Shown in pieces: positions 1-8,488 of a DNA stretch of 12,473 nt. The position numbers and the translations under genes are program-made. Origin of the DNA: OPU3-GD-OMZ sp964515235 (lineage in GTDB: Bacteria; Pseudomonadota; Gammaproteobacteria; Methylococcales; Methylomonadaceae); NCBI GenBank assembly GCA_964515235.1, contig CAZEVO010000042.1, forward strand, positions 1 to 12,473. The letters are read 5' to 3'. Under the pieces are notes generated by a model. The model had not been told where the DNA came from. It worked only from the letters and a program-made list of their open reading frames with translations, and ran no database searches. Position 1 is the first letter of the stretch. Every line of letters begins with the position of its first letter.

Positions 1-633
1 CTGAAAACATATCAAAAATAAGCGATATTAATTCAATCCCTTTGTCTTAAAATGCGACGTAAAGAAAGGTAACGCTCTTTAACTATTTTTAAATCTAACC
101 ACAACTCATTTTCGGAAAAGATTATAAATTCGACCGGAAAACCAACTCACTACCTTTAACACTCAAATGATAGCTTTATCTTGAGTATTGGCTCGGGTTC
201 CAACTCCTTTTTTCAGAAGACCTTGTGATGTTTATCAACTAAATATCTTCTCCAGATTGACGAAAGCAATGGTTTATCATTGCTAGCCATTGGTAATGAC
301 TTGAAACATAAGTGGCATCCTTTCATCCTACGTTCAGGTTTTGAATTGATCCAACAGGACCGACATCACTCACGGTATGAATAATTGCCGCTTCTGATTT
401 CAAATATCGGAGCTTACTAGAATGATATTGCCCCAAATTAAACTCTACCTGCCGACGTTATTATTGAGTCAATATCACCCGAGTCCTTTGGTTTTTTTCA
501 TAACAAGAACAAATCACCTATTAATCTATTTATAGGTCTGTGAATTACCAACAGCGATTAACCGTGACCAGCATCGTAGTCACTCTTACAACCAATATAA
601 TCGAGAAATTTATGATCGAGCTTTAATCTCTCA
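1..633. other. Intergenic region with no recognised gene
   Basis: I recognise no gene in these 633 bases. The longest protein-like stretch I found on the plus strand is an open frame from about 229 to 381 that ends at a TAA (382-384). It includes residues GNDLKHKWHPF and GFELIQQDRHHSRYE, has no ATG start, and matches no family I know. It could be chance or a decayed gene remnant. At 266-292 there are two mutually exclusive small hairpins (GCAATG/CATTGC and CAATGG/CCATTG). No T-tract terminator is evident downstream of the receptor gene that ends at 634. Confidence 0.4.
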
Positions 634-2916
634 CTAATAACTTAGCTTAATACCAATGAACGCCTCTCTTGGTGCACCGGGTGAAACAAACCTTCGGTTA
701 TCATAATTATCACCTAAAACCTCTTCCGCATCAGCTAAAGCGCCAAAGGTCTTATATTCACGACCAAAAATATTGTTTACCTTACCAAAGAGAGAAATAT
801 TATCTGTGATTTGATATTTGGATCTAAAATTAAATATCCAATAACCACCTAAACGATCCATAATATTAGCCTCATCGCCGCGATAGCGCTGATCGCCACT
901 ATATTGAGCGTTGATATCTAAATCCCAGTCACTTAATAATGTCACACCTAGATTAGCTTTTAACATATGCTCAGGCATTCCCGTCATACGATCGCCCCGC
1001 TCTACAGTAACCTTCCCTAACGCCTCACCCTCTACTCTTGGATCATGAATATCATAACCATCTAAATATTGCGCTCTGAGATAGGTGTAATTTGCTGAAA
1101 AACGCCAATCATCTATTGAGCTAAATAAACTCTGGTACTGGATACGAGACCCAGCCTCAACCCCATAACGACGGCTCTGACCAATATTTTTAAAATATCC
1201 TTCTGTGGTACTGTCACCCTCCACAATAAATTGAATATCATCATGATTTATAGCATGAAAATAACCTAAATTAAAATCTACAGCCCCTTGATTATTTTCA
1301 AAATCAAAGGCACCGCGAACTCCACCTTCCCAGGTTTTGGTTACCACTTGATCTAAAGGTGGGTCAGCAACAAAACCATTCGGCAATTTACAAGGGTCTT
1401 CTGGATCAGCGCAAGTCAATTCACTAGGTGTAGGAACTCTCGAAGACTCAGAATAACTGCCATACAAAGTTGCATTTGGGTGGGCATTAAAAGTAAAACC
1501 TACGGTCGGATTAAAACGCTCAAAATTATGCGTTCCCGATAATTTATCCACACCATATGAAGGACCAAGTTGGTTATTCATGTCAATACGCGTATGGTTG
1601 TAACGTCCGCCTGCTGACAGCGTTACGCCATAAGGCAGGGTCAAATAATCACTTAAAAAAGCACTGTATGTTTCAGTATTAGTATTTAATCGAACCCGCT
1701 GCCCTTTCACATACGTACCATTACCATTAACACCTCGACTCCCTGTTAGTGTTGCCAACTGCGTATCTTGGCTAAAATTAATATTCGCATAATCGTAACT
1801 CGAACCTACGGTCAATAAATTGTCTATATCTTCTGCGAATGCATGTTTAAAAGCCGCTTGAACAGCACCACCGCGACTTCTTTGCATCGTTTGTGATGTA
1901 TTNNNNNNNNNNNNNNNNNNNNNNNNNNNNNNNNNNNNNNNNNNNNNNNNNNNNNNNNNNNNNNNNNNNNNNNNNNNNNNNNNNNNNNNNNNNNNNNNNN
2001 NNCCATTAAAGGTCTTATTACGATTCTGACGAAAATAAGCATTACCACTAAGTTCTATGGCTTCCGTTAAATCAAATTTACCTGACAACTCACTAAAGAA
2101 TAACCGATTAATCGTTTGATCAGGATGGGTATAAATGGCCTTATTAGATTCATTAAATAACTGGATGGGAATAAGACCATTACCGATCATCTTATTGTCT
2201 GATGCACTTAACGTTAAATCTAACTCACCCTGATCACCCCGCCAACTCAATGTTCCTAGCCCTTGCTTGGCTGATGTTCTTGAATGGTCTCGCCAACCTG
2301 AGTCACCAAAATTTTTAATATCGAAAAAATAACCAAATGTCCCATTATTTGCACCAGAACTTAATTCTTCCGAATGACGATCCCAACTTCCACCATAGAC
2401 CTCTAGCTCATGTTTAGGCGCTGAAAAACCCGTTTTAGTTTTAACCGCAATCGCACCCCCTAAAGTATTTTGACCATAAATCGGGTTAGAACCCGACATC
2501 AACGCCATCGAGTCAATCGCATTGCTAGGAATTAAATCCCAATTAACCGTATCACCAAAAGGTTCATTAAAACGAACACCGTTTAAATAAACCGATAACC
2601 CTTGTGGCAATCCTAATAAGGGTGAAGCGGAAAATCCACGATAGTACACATCGGGTTGTAAGGGGTTATTTTGCGTTTCATTAACAAATACACTTCCCAT
2701 ATGCTGATTCATATAATCAGACAATGACAGACTTTGCGCAGCCTCTAATTCTTTCGCAGTAACTGACTGAATATGAGCAGGCACTTTATTCACATCAACA
2801 CCATGAGACATGACTGGCGACGCCGTAACATTGAATGTTGCTAAAGTTTCAATGTTTTCTGAGGCAAGAGAGTGACAACAAATTAAAAATAAGCCAGTGG
2901 CTAAAATAGTTTTCAT
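634..2916 (-). CDS. TonB-dependent outer-membrane receptor (interrupted by assembly gap)
   Basis: This is an outer-membrane gated beta-barrel receptor that imports a substrate using energy from TonB-ExbBD. The N-terminus is a signal peptide (MKTILATGLFLICCHSLA), followed by a TonB-box-like stretch (TFNVTAS, about residues 27-33). The plug domain spans about residues 42-160 and contains VYYRGF, YLNGVRFNEPFGD and the typical plug end IYGQNTLGGAIAVKT. The rest is the barrel, ending in an aromatic residue (KLSY), as expected for outer-membrane barrels. An extracellular-loop-like segment has a close cysteine pair (LTCADPEDPCKLPNG). Residues 305-338 are unknown because of the 100-N gap. The frame is the same on both sides, so the gene is probably intact, but its real length is unknown. 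The ATG at 2916 is preceded by AGGA six bases upstream. It is divergent from the two-component genes, which may regulate it. The substrate cannot be read from the sequence; a siderophore, metal or cofactor is possible. Confidence 0.9.
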   Translation of the reverse strand: MKTILATGLFLICCHSLASENIETLATFNVTASPVMSHGVDVNKVPAHIQSVTAKELEAAQSLSLSDYMNQHMGSVFVNETQNNPLQPDVYYRGFSASPLLGLPQGLSVYLNGVRFNEPFGDTVNWDLIPSNAIDSMALMSGSNPIYGQNTLGGAIAVKTKTGFSAPKHELEVYGGSWDRHSEELSSGANNGTFGYFFDIKNFGDSGWRDHSRTSAKQGLGTLSWRGDQGELDLTLSASDNKMIGNGLIPIQLFNESNKAIYTHPDQTINRLFFSELSGKFDLTEAIELSGNAYFRQNRNKTFNXXXXXXXXXXXXXXXXXXXXXXXXXXXXXXXXXXNTSQTMQRSRGGAVQAAFKHAFAEDIDNLLTVGSSYDYANINFSQDTQLATLTGSRGVNGNGTYVKGQRVRLNTNTETYSAFLSDYLTLPYGVTLSAGGRYNHTRIDMNNQLGPSYGVDKLSGTHNFERFNPTVGFTFNAHPNATLYGSYSESSRVPTPSELTCADPEDPCKLPNGFVADPPLDQVVTKTWEGGVRGAFDFENNQGAVDFNLGYFHAINHDDIQFIVEGDSTTEGYFKNIGQSRRYGVEAGSRIQYQSLFSSIDDWRFSANYTYLRAQYLDGYDIHDPRVEGEALGKVTVERGDRMTGMPEHMLKANLGVTLLSDWDLDINAQYSGDQRYRGDEANIMDRLGGYWIFNFRSKYQITDNISLFGKVNNIFGREYKTFGALADAEEVLGDNYDNRRFVSPGAPREAFIGIKLSY
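1903..2002. other. Assembly gap 1 (100 N)
   Basis: A run of exactly 100 N lies inside the TonB-dependent receptor gene. A round 100 is commonly a placeholder for unknown length. The barrel sequence continues in the same frame on both sides, so the missing length should be 1 modulo 3 if the gene is intact. Confidence 0.95.
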
Positions 2917-3009
2917 ACATTATCCTGTTCGGATTTACAAAATCATGCGCAAAATAACATCTTTCTGTAAAGATCTGTAACTTCGACTGCAAAAAAGGAA
3001 ATTCTCCCG
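2917..3009. promoter_or_regulatory. Divergent control region between receptor and sensor kinase
   Basis: This 93-bp spacer must hold the start signals for both the receptor (leftward) and the kinase-regulator pair (rightward). It contains a direct repeat TCTGTAA at 2964-2970 and 2974-2980, exactly 10 bp apart (one helical turn), as expected for two regulator subunits on the same DNA face. Shine-Dalgarno-like sequences are AGGA near 2923-2926 (minus strand) and AAGGAA near 2995-3000 (plus strand). I cannot assign -35 and -10 boxes with confidence. Confidence 0.45.
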
Positions 3010-4320
3010 ATGAGCTTACGCAATCAAATTAGCATCAGAATCTTATTAATATCACTGTGCATTACCTTTTTAGCAGGCACCATCAGTGTGTGGCAAGCGC
3101 GTCACTCGATAAAAAACGAAGTAGATTCTTCTATCAACCTTGCTTTAGAACTTATTAAAACCAGTTCCTCCACTCAAAAATCTAAACAAGTGGACTGGAT
3201 TTCCCAGTTAAGTCGTCTAGAACAAACTAGACACTTAAAAATTAAACTTAAAGGTTCTTCAGGTAAAACAGTACCTTTTCCTCGTCACCCCATTAACCAT
3301 TCGACCATTAAAAAACCACCTCCTGACTGGTTTATTAATCTGGTACTACAAGAATACCCTGAAGTTGAATACCCGATTGACAAGGCTCACAACAGTAAAT
3401 TTATTTTAATCATTCAAGCCAACCCCATGGATGAAGTAGCCGAAGTCTGGCAAGAAAGTATTATCTTCTTTACGGCAATCATCACACTGGTTTTATTAAC
3501 ACTCTTCTCAGCACAGCTCGTCTTTAATAAATCAATTACTTCAATCCACTTAATTATTGAACACCTTAAATCAATTGAAACCGGTAACTATCATAAAAAG
3601 TTACCGACCTTTTCAACCCAAGAATATGAAACCATTGCAAAAGCGATTAATCATATGACCGAAGCATTAAATAAAGCTGAACAACAAAACCAGGCCTTAA
3701 CCCAGCAAACGTTAGATATACAGGAAATAGAAAGAAAACGTTTATCTCAAGAATTACATGATGAATTAGGTCAGTCATTGACCGCTATTAAAACCATGGC
3801 AATTACGGCCACCCATAAAAAATCAGATATTAAAAAAATAACCACATCTATTGTTGATATTTGTGACCACTTGACAACTGTTGTTCGTTCCATGATGAAA
3901 CAATTGCATCCTACCTTATTAGCAGAGCTAGGTTTAAAAGCCACATTAGAAGATTTACTAGATCAATGGAAAAGCAGGAGTCCATCAACTGTTTTCACTT
4001 TATACTATGATTATAATGCTGATAAAGTCGATCCAAATATAGTGATTCAAATTTTTCGAGTCATACAAGAAAGCCTGACAAATATTATTCGTCATGCTGC
4101 AGCGACTCAAGTTGAAATTAGTCTTAAAATTAAAAAAGATCCTAACAGGCTACTATTGGTGATTACTGATAATGGACGTGGTTGCAATCTTGATAAGCAC
4201 ACGACCGGACTTGGATTACCCGGCATCAAAGAAAGAATAAAACTATTGGATGGTCAGTTAAACATCGTGTCTGAAATTAATAACGGTCTGCAACTTAGAG
4301 TTCAAATTCCATTATTATGA
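3010..4320 (+). CDS. Sensor histidine kinase, NarX/MoxY type (HisKA_3)
   Basis: This is an inner-membrane sensor kinase that should autophosphorylate and pass phosphate to the response regulator encoded next to it. Transmembrane helix 1 is about residues 8-27. A periplasmic sensor region of about 120 residues follows, then helix 2 (about 151-172) and a HAMP-like linker (about 175-225). The dimerisation and phosphoacceptor helix carries ERKRLSQELHDELGQ, with His250 as the likely phosphorylation site. The ATPase domain has the N-box ESLTNIIRHA (Asn358), DNGRG (387-391) and GLGLPGIKER (400-409). The first 50 residues (MSLRNQISIR... VWQARHSIKNEV) resemble the LapD/MoxY periplasmic sensor family from memory; MoxY is a methanol-oxidation regulator in Paracoccus. 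The start is supported by AAGGAA upstream. The stop overlaps the next gene's ATG (ATGA), showing translational coupling. The ligand is unknown. Confidence 0.9.
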   Translation: MSLRNQISIRILLISLCITFLAGTISVWQARHSIKNEVDSSINLALELIKTSSSTQKSKQVDWISQLSRLEQTRHLKIKLKGSSGKTVPFPRHPINHSTIKKPPPDWFINLVLQEYPEVEYPIDKAHNSKFILIIQANPMDEVAEVWQESIIFFTAIITLVLLTLFSAQLVFNKSITSIHLIIEHLKSIETGNYHKKLPTFSTQEYETIAKAINHMTEALNKAEQQNQALTQQTLDIQEIERKRLSQELHDELGQSLTAIKTMAITATHKKSDIKKITTSIVDICDHLTTVVRSMMKQLHPTLLAELGLKATLEDLLDQWKSRSPSTVFTLYYDYNADKVDPNIVIQIFRVIQESLTNIIRHAAATQVEISLKIKKDPNRLLLVITDNGRGCNLDKHTTGLGLPGIKERIKLLDGQLNIVSEINNGLQLRVQIPLL

Positions 4321-4961
4321 ACAACCGCATAAAAGTTTTACTCGTCGATGATCATGCCGTTGTTAGAGCTGGCTTTAAATTATTACTTGCAACCACGCCT
4401 AATATTGAAGTTATAGCTGAAGCTAACTGCGGCGAAGAAGCTATTAACCTCTATCTATCCTGTCACCCTGATGTGGTTGTATTAGATTTATCCATGCCCG
4501 GCATAGGCGGCCTAGAAACCATCAGCAGACTTATACAACGGGATCATAATATCTCTATACTGGTTTTTAGTTTCTATGATGAACCGGTCTATTTTAATCG
4601 AGCCTTAAATATGGGTGCTAAAGGTTATATTACTAAAAGCAGCGCTCCTAAAATTTTATCAGAAGCCATTATCAGTATTCATAAAGGTCAAAATTATGTT
4701 GAACAGGGACTTATTAAGGACCCCTATGATAAATTTTCAGGTGATGATTTTCGTAATCTTATCCAAGATTTTTCAACACGTGAATTTGATATTTTCCGAT
4801 TATCCGCACAGGGGTTTTCGGCACACAAAATAGCCGATGAGTTATGCTTAAGCTATAAAACCGTGGCAAATTACATTACTAATATCAAGAAAAAACTAAA
4901 CGTATCTAATGTGACGGAGCTTGCCAAAATTGCCGCATTACTCGGCGTTATAAAACTTTAA
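4317..4961 (+). CDS. Response regulator, NarL/LuxR family
   Basis: This DNA-binding response regulator is the partner of the kinase encoded immediately upstream. The receiver domain (about residues 5-120) has the acidic pair Asp11-Asp12, the phosphoacceptor Asp57 (VVLDLSMPG), Ser85 and Lys107 (GYITKSSAP), which is a full catalytic set. The C-terminal LuxR/GerE helix-turn-helix (about residues 150-212) reads FSTREFDIFRLSAQGFSAHKIADELCLSYKTV in two halves, with SYKTVANYITNIKKKL as the recognition region. At 214 residues it is the normal family length. It starts within the kinase stop codon (ATGA). Likely targets include the shared spacer at 2917-3009, where a helically phased TCTGTAA repeat occurs, so it may control the divergent receptor and itself. 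This is inferred from position. It may be MoxX-like if the kinase is MoxY-like. Confidence 0.92.
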   Translation: MNNRIKVLLVDDHAVVRAGFKLLLATTPNIEVIAEANCGEEAINLYLSCHPDVVVLDLSMPGIGGLETISRLIQRDHNISILVFSFYDEPVYFNRALNMGAKGYITKSSAPKILSEAIISIHKGQNYVEQGLIKDPYDKFSGDDFRNLIQDFSTREFDIFRLSAQGFSAHKIADELCLSYKTVANYITNIKKKLNVSNVTELAKIAALLGVIKL

Positions 4962-5058
4962 AGATCAACTATAGTTCCAGTCAATAAGAGCAAAGCCACA
5001 GCTAACAACAGGAGTAACATAACAACCCTCACAACAAAAGCTTTGCTTCTCCTGTCAG
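4958..5058 (-). CDS. C-terminal fragment of a small membrane protein (5' end in gap)
   Basis: Only the last 32 residues are visible before gap 2. They read DRRSKAFVVRVV and then a run of about 20 hydrophobic residues ending in LLTGTIVDL, with a TAA stop. Positive charges followed by one hydrophobic helix are typical of an inner-membrane segment, with the basic side in the cytoplasm. The pattern recalls the C-terminal half of the small twin-transmembrane DUF2909 proteins, but the match is by eye and weak. Its stop overlaps the stop of the convergent response regulator (shared TTAA). A TTG at 5162-5164 would be in frame across the 100 N, but it has no Shine-Dalgarno sequence and the gap length is unreliable, so the true start is unknown. 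Confidence 0.45.
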
Positions 5059-5158
5059 NNNNNNNNNNNNNNNNNNNNNNNNNNNNNNNNNNNNNNNNNN
5101 NNNNNNNNNNNNNNNNNNNNNNNNNNNNNNNNNNNNNNNNNNNNNNNNNNNNNNNNNN
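5059..5158. other. Assembly gap 2 (100 N)
   Basis: A run of exactly 100 N separates the small membrane-protein fragment from the region downstream of ftsH. The true length and content are unknown. At least the start of the minus-strand gene ending at 4958 is missing. Confidence 0.95.
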
Positions 5159-5310
5159 AACCAATTATTATAAATTGTCTATTTTGGATGACGTAAATAA
5201 CTAAAGCTACTTACAAAGCCCAATAATTTCAGCAAAAATCACTTAAAAAAGAGCTCCTTTAATGTATTGAAAATTATAGCATTGTGATTAAGACTCTGAC
5301 GTCACTTAAC
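5159..5310 (-). promoter_or_regulatory. Spacer after ftsH with candidate minus-strand -10 elements
   Basis: The visible spacer downstream of ftsH contains a perfect extended -10 (TGCTATAAT, minus strand, 5281 to 5273) and a second TATAAT (minus strand, 5172 to 5167). Neither has a convincing -35 box. Either could drive the small membrane-protein gene whose start lies in the gap. A Shine-Dalgarno-like AAAGGAG follows the first, but the nearest frame after it (a GTG) stops after 11 codons. No clear hairpin plus T-tract terminator for ftsH is seen. Confidence 0.3.
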
Positions 5311-7158
5311 TTATGTTGCCAACCCACTTTGATTAAACGGTGTAGCATTCTTATTTTTAACACCTAAGTCCCCTATTTTTTTTCCCGTCATTAATTTATC
5401 AATTTGATGTTTATTAATGGTTTCAAAGTACATTAAAGCATCTGCCATATTATGTAAGATGTGAATATTTTCTTTAAGAATAGCGCGTGCTCTTTCATAG
5501 TTTGAATCGACGAGATGACGGATCTCCTCATCAATTAATTGGGCTGTTTTCTCAGAACATTTATTGTCTGAAGCCATCATCATTTGTTGCGAATCCTGTT
5601 CGTATTTCAATGGCCCTAAGCTATCAGTTAAGCCCCATTTTGTTACCATGTTTCTAGCGAGTTCTGTTGCTCTTTCTATATCATTAGATGCTCCCGTGGT
5701 CACTTTGTTTTTTCCGTAGATCATTTCCTCAGCAATACGGCCACCAAATAAGCTAGAAATTTGACTTTCAAGTTTTTCTCGACTGGCACTATACTGATCT
5801 CGTTCAGGTAAAAACATTGTAATTCCCAATGCCCCTCCTCTAGGCATAATACTAACTTTGTAAACAGGGTCATGGTCGGGCACGACTCTTCCAACAATAG
5901 CATGACCAGCCTCATGATATGCAGTCATTAATTTATCTTCCTCACGCATAATCATTGACCGCTTTTCAGCACCCATGATCATCTTATCTCTTGATTTATC
6001 AAGGTGTTCCATCGTTACCTGAGACTGATTATCCCGTGCGGCAAATAAAGCACCTTCATTAGCTAAGTTTGCCAATTCAGCACCCGAAAACCCCGGGGTT
6101 CCTCTCGCTAAATCACTAACATTGACATCATCAGAACAGGGGATATTTCTTAAGTGTACTGTTAAAATTTGTTCACGCCCTTTAATATCAGGTAGTCCGA
6201 CATTCACTTCTCTGTCAAATCTTCCTGGCCGAAGCAACGCTTTATCTAATACATCTGAACGATTTGTTGCCGCAATAACAATAACGCTTTCATTGCCTGA
6301 AAAACCATCCATTTCAACTAATAATTGATTTAATGTTTGTTCTCTTTCATCATTTCCCCCACCAGGCCCTGGGCCTCCTCGTTTTCTCCCTACGGCATCA
6401 ATTTCATCAATAAATATGATGCAAGGAGCTTTCTTTTTAGCTTCTTCGAACATATCACGAACTCTTGAGGCGCCAACACCAACAAACATCTCAACAAAAT
6501 CAGACCCCGAAGTCGAAAAAAACGGAACATCTGCTTCGCCGGCAATTGCTCGAGCAAGTAGTGTTTTTCCCGTTCCGGGCGGTCCCACCATTAAAACTCC
6601 TCGAGGGATTTTTCCACCTAGTTTTTCATATTTCATTGGTGCTTTTAAGAAGTGAACTATTTCTGATACATCTTCTTTTGCTTCTTCAACACCAGCGACA
6701 TCTTTAAACGTGATTTTAGTTGAGTTTTCTTCCATGAGTTTGGCTTTACTTTTACCAAACGTCATTTGCCCATTCATACCGCCCTGTTGTTTACGCATAA
6801 AATATATCCAAACAGCGATTAATAAAAGCATGGGGGCCCAAGAAACAAAAATATTCATTATCATGGATTGTTTAGGGGCCTCTATCGCTTTAATTTTGAC
6901 GTTATATTCTAAAAGCTCATCAATCATTCTCGGATCATCTGGATTAATAGTCTTGTAGCGTTCACCATTTCTTTTAGTTCCACTAATGACATCATTTTGT
7001 ATGGTGACTTCATCGATTAACCCGTTTCTAACATCTTGAATAAATTCCGAATATAATAATGTGTAATCTTCAGTATGATCTTTATTAGGTTGCATGATCA
7101 TTACCGTTAAAACGATTCCAATCAATATTGAAAAAAATATTTTCACTGGATGGGACAT
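5311..7158 (-). CDS. ftsH: FtsH-type membrane-anchored AAA+ zinc metalloprotease
   Basis: FtsH is a hexameric inner-membrane protease that extracts and degrades damaged membrane proteins and some regulators, including the heat-shock sigma factor in E. coli. Helix 1 (about residues 5-22), a periplasmic domain and helix 2 (about 101-120) are followed by the AAA+ module: Walker A GPPGTGKT (192-199), pore loop MFVG (224-227), Walker B FIDEID (249-254) and arginine fingers in LRPGRFDR (Arg310, Arg313). The protease domain has the zinc motif HEAGH (415-419), with Asp493 in ASNDIERAT as the likely third ligand. All catalytic parts are present. At 615 residues it is a little short. The segment after GPLKYE (518-535) lacks the usual EVFLGR-like motif and is Met/Gln-rich, which suggests an accessory paralogue rather than the housekeeping copy. 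The ATG at 7158 has GAGGT six bases upstream. It lies 38 bp downstream of the sigma-factor gene on the same strand, so the two are probably co-transcribed. Confidence 0.95.
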   Translation of the reverse strand: MSHPVKIFFSILIGIVLTVMIMQPNKDHTEDYTLLYSEFIQDVRNGLIDEVTIQNDVISGTKRNGERYKTINPDDPRMIDELLEYNVKIKAIEAPKQSMIMNIFVSWAPMLLLIAVWIYFMRKQQGGMNGQMTFGKSKAKLMEENSTKITFKDVAGVEEAKEDVSEIVHFLKAPMKYEKLGGKIPRGVLMVGPPGTGKTLLARAIAGEADVPFFSTSGSDFVEMFVGVGASRVRDMFEEAKKKAPCIIFIDEIDAVGRKRGGPGPGGGNDEREQTLNQLLVEMDGFSGNESVIVIAATNRSDVLDKALLRPGRFDREVNVGLPDIKGREQILTVHLRNIPCSDDVNVSDLARGTPGFSGAELANLANEGALFAARDNQSQVTMEHLDKSRDKMIMGAEKRSMIMREEDKLMTAYHEAGHAIVGRVVPDHDPVYKVSIMPRGGALGITMFLPERDQYSASREKLESQISSLFGGRIAEEMIYGKNKVTTGASNDIERATELARNMVTKWGLTDSLGPLKYEQDSQQMMMASDNKCSEKTAQLIDEEIRHLVDSNYERARAILKENIHILHNMADALMYFETINKHQIDKLMTGKKIGDLGVKNKNATPFNQSGLAT

Positions 7159-7196
7159 AGGATTACCTCAGGTAAAATTGCTATATTAGTAAGTTG

Positions 7197-8488
7197 TCAC
7201 GCTTGAGGGCATAAATCAAAATAACAACTAATGTCATCTTTCAGTTGTTTTCTTAACTTTTCCAGCGCTCTATTTTGAATTTGTCTAACTCGTTCGCGAG
7301 AAATACTTAATCTTGATGCAATATCATCTAGTGTCATCATCACATCACTATTAATCCCAAAACGTTGATTAATTATTTGAGCTTCCCGCTCTGGTAACTC
7401 ATTGATTGCTGTCACTAACTTTTTGCTCAAATTTTCTTGAGAAACAACCTCTTCCTGAGTGGGATAAACTGTTTGTTCTAATGAATCTAAAATAACAGGT
7501 AACTCATCGTTATCAGTTGAATTGTTATAAATAGATTGCATGGGTTTAAAAAAGGTCAGAATTGCTTCAACATCTTCATGTTTCATGTCACATTTCTTAG
7601 CGAGAATGTTTATTGAAGGCATTTTGTTCGATTCAATTTTTAATTCATTTAATGTTTCAAAAACATGGAATGCTTTTACAGCAATGTGATAAGGCAACCT
7701 TATTTCTCTACTATGATCTATTTGACCACGCGTAATTGCTTGTCTAATCCAATATATTGCATAAGTTGAGAACTGTGTCCCTTTAGATAAAGTGAATCGG
7801 TCTACAGCTTTAATCAGACCGACAAAACCGTCTTGAACCTGATCATTAAAATCAACATTTTCATTACGATATTTACGAACAGCATAAGAGACCAATCGCA
7901 TATTATGATTGATTATTATCTTTCTTGATGACATCAAAGAATTAAAATGTCTATTCGCTTTCTTCACTTTTTCTTGAATATCTTCTGTTATTGTATTTTC
8001 TAAACAATAGCGTTGCAGTTGATGATGCACCTGTTCTAAAAATACCGGTAAAAAATGAATCTCTTGAACCGATTTAATCAGTTCTACTGTCTCTTGTTTG
8101 GGATTAAATTTTTCTTCTAATAACGCCTTATTTAGCTGATTTATTATTAAGTGATAATCTATTTCAGAGCATCCAACTAACCTATTCTTTAGTCTGTTTT
8201 CATCTGATTTATTTTTATTGATAATGTTTGTTAATTGAGTTCCTTTTGTAACGGCCACTAGATAAGTTTTGGTTAAGATCTGTAAAAATAAAAGGTGATT
8301 AATCAAGAATGAATGAAAGGCAAGTCGCGCATTTTCCATGTCACAGAAATGATCATGCATCACTGTGAATTCAATATTTTGTTTGCAAGGTACTGCCTGT
8401 GAAGATGACTTCTCTTTGAGTAACGCATGATGCTGAAACTTAGTTAATTTTTTAGGCTTAGATTCTAAATGACAATCTAATACCAAGT
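7197..8488 (-). CDS. Sigma-70 family factor, RpoD-like alternative (group 2), 5' end in gap
   Basis: This is an RNA polymerase sigma subunit that directs transcription from a subset of promoters. Counting from the TTG at 8486, region 2 spans about residues 190-265 (HNMRLVSYAVRKY, DGFVGLIKAVDRF, FSTYAIYWIRQAITRG). Gln249 and Thr252 match the -10-reading residues of RpoD. Region 3 is about 266-345. Region 4 is about 350-415, with the -35-reading helix SISRERVRQIQNRALEKL. The N-terminal 185 residues are poorly conserved; part (DYHLIINQLNKALLEEKFNPKQ) recalls the non-conserved region of RpoD, which argues against RpoH or an ECF factor. The TTG sits at the gap edge without visible signals and the frame is open into the N run, so the true start is unknown. 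The first in-frame ATG is residue 43. The gene lies upstream of ftsH in the same direction and faces away from the cobalamin-domain gene. It is divergent enough to be an accessory factor rather than the main RpoD. Confidence 0.85.

Noticed and set aside
4958..5164. 68-residue protein starting at TTG 5162-5164
   Set aside because: Half of it is N, the gap length is arbitrary, and no Shine-Dalgarno sequence precedes the TTG. Only the visible C-terminus is reported.
6122..6958. Several plus-strand frames of 68-82 codons inside ftsH
   Set aside because: They are antisense to highly conserved FtsH domains, resemble no family and overlap one another; they are shadows of the real gene.
7197..8488. 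RpoH (heat-shock) identity for the sigma factor, suggested by the ftsH neighbour
   Set aside because: The long N-terminal part and the RpoD-like region 2/4 sequences do not fit RpoH, which is about 285 residues with a distinct RpoH box that I do not see.
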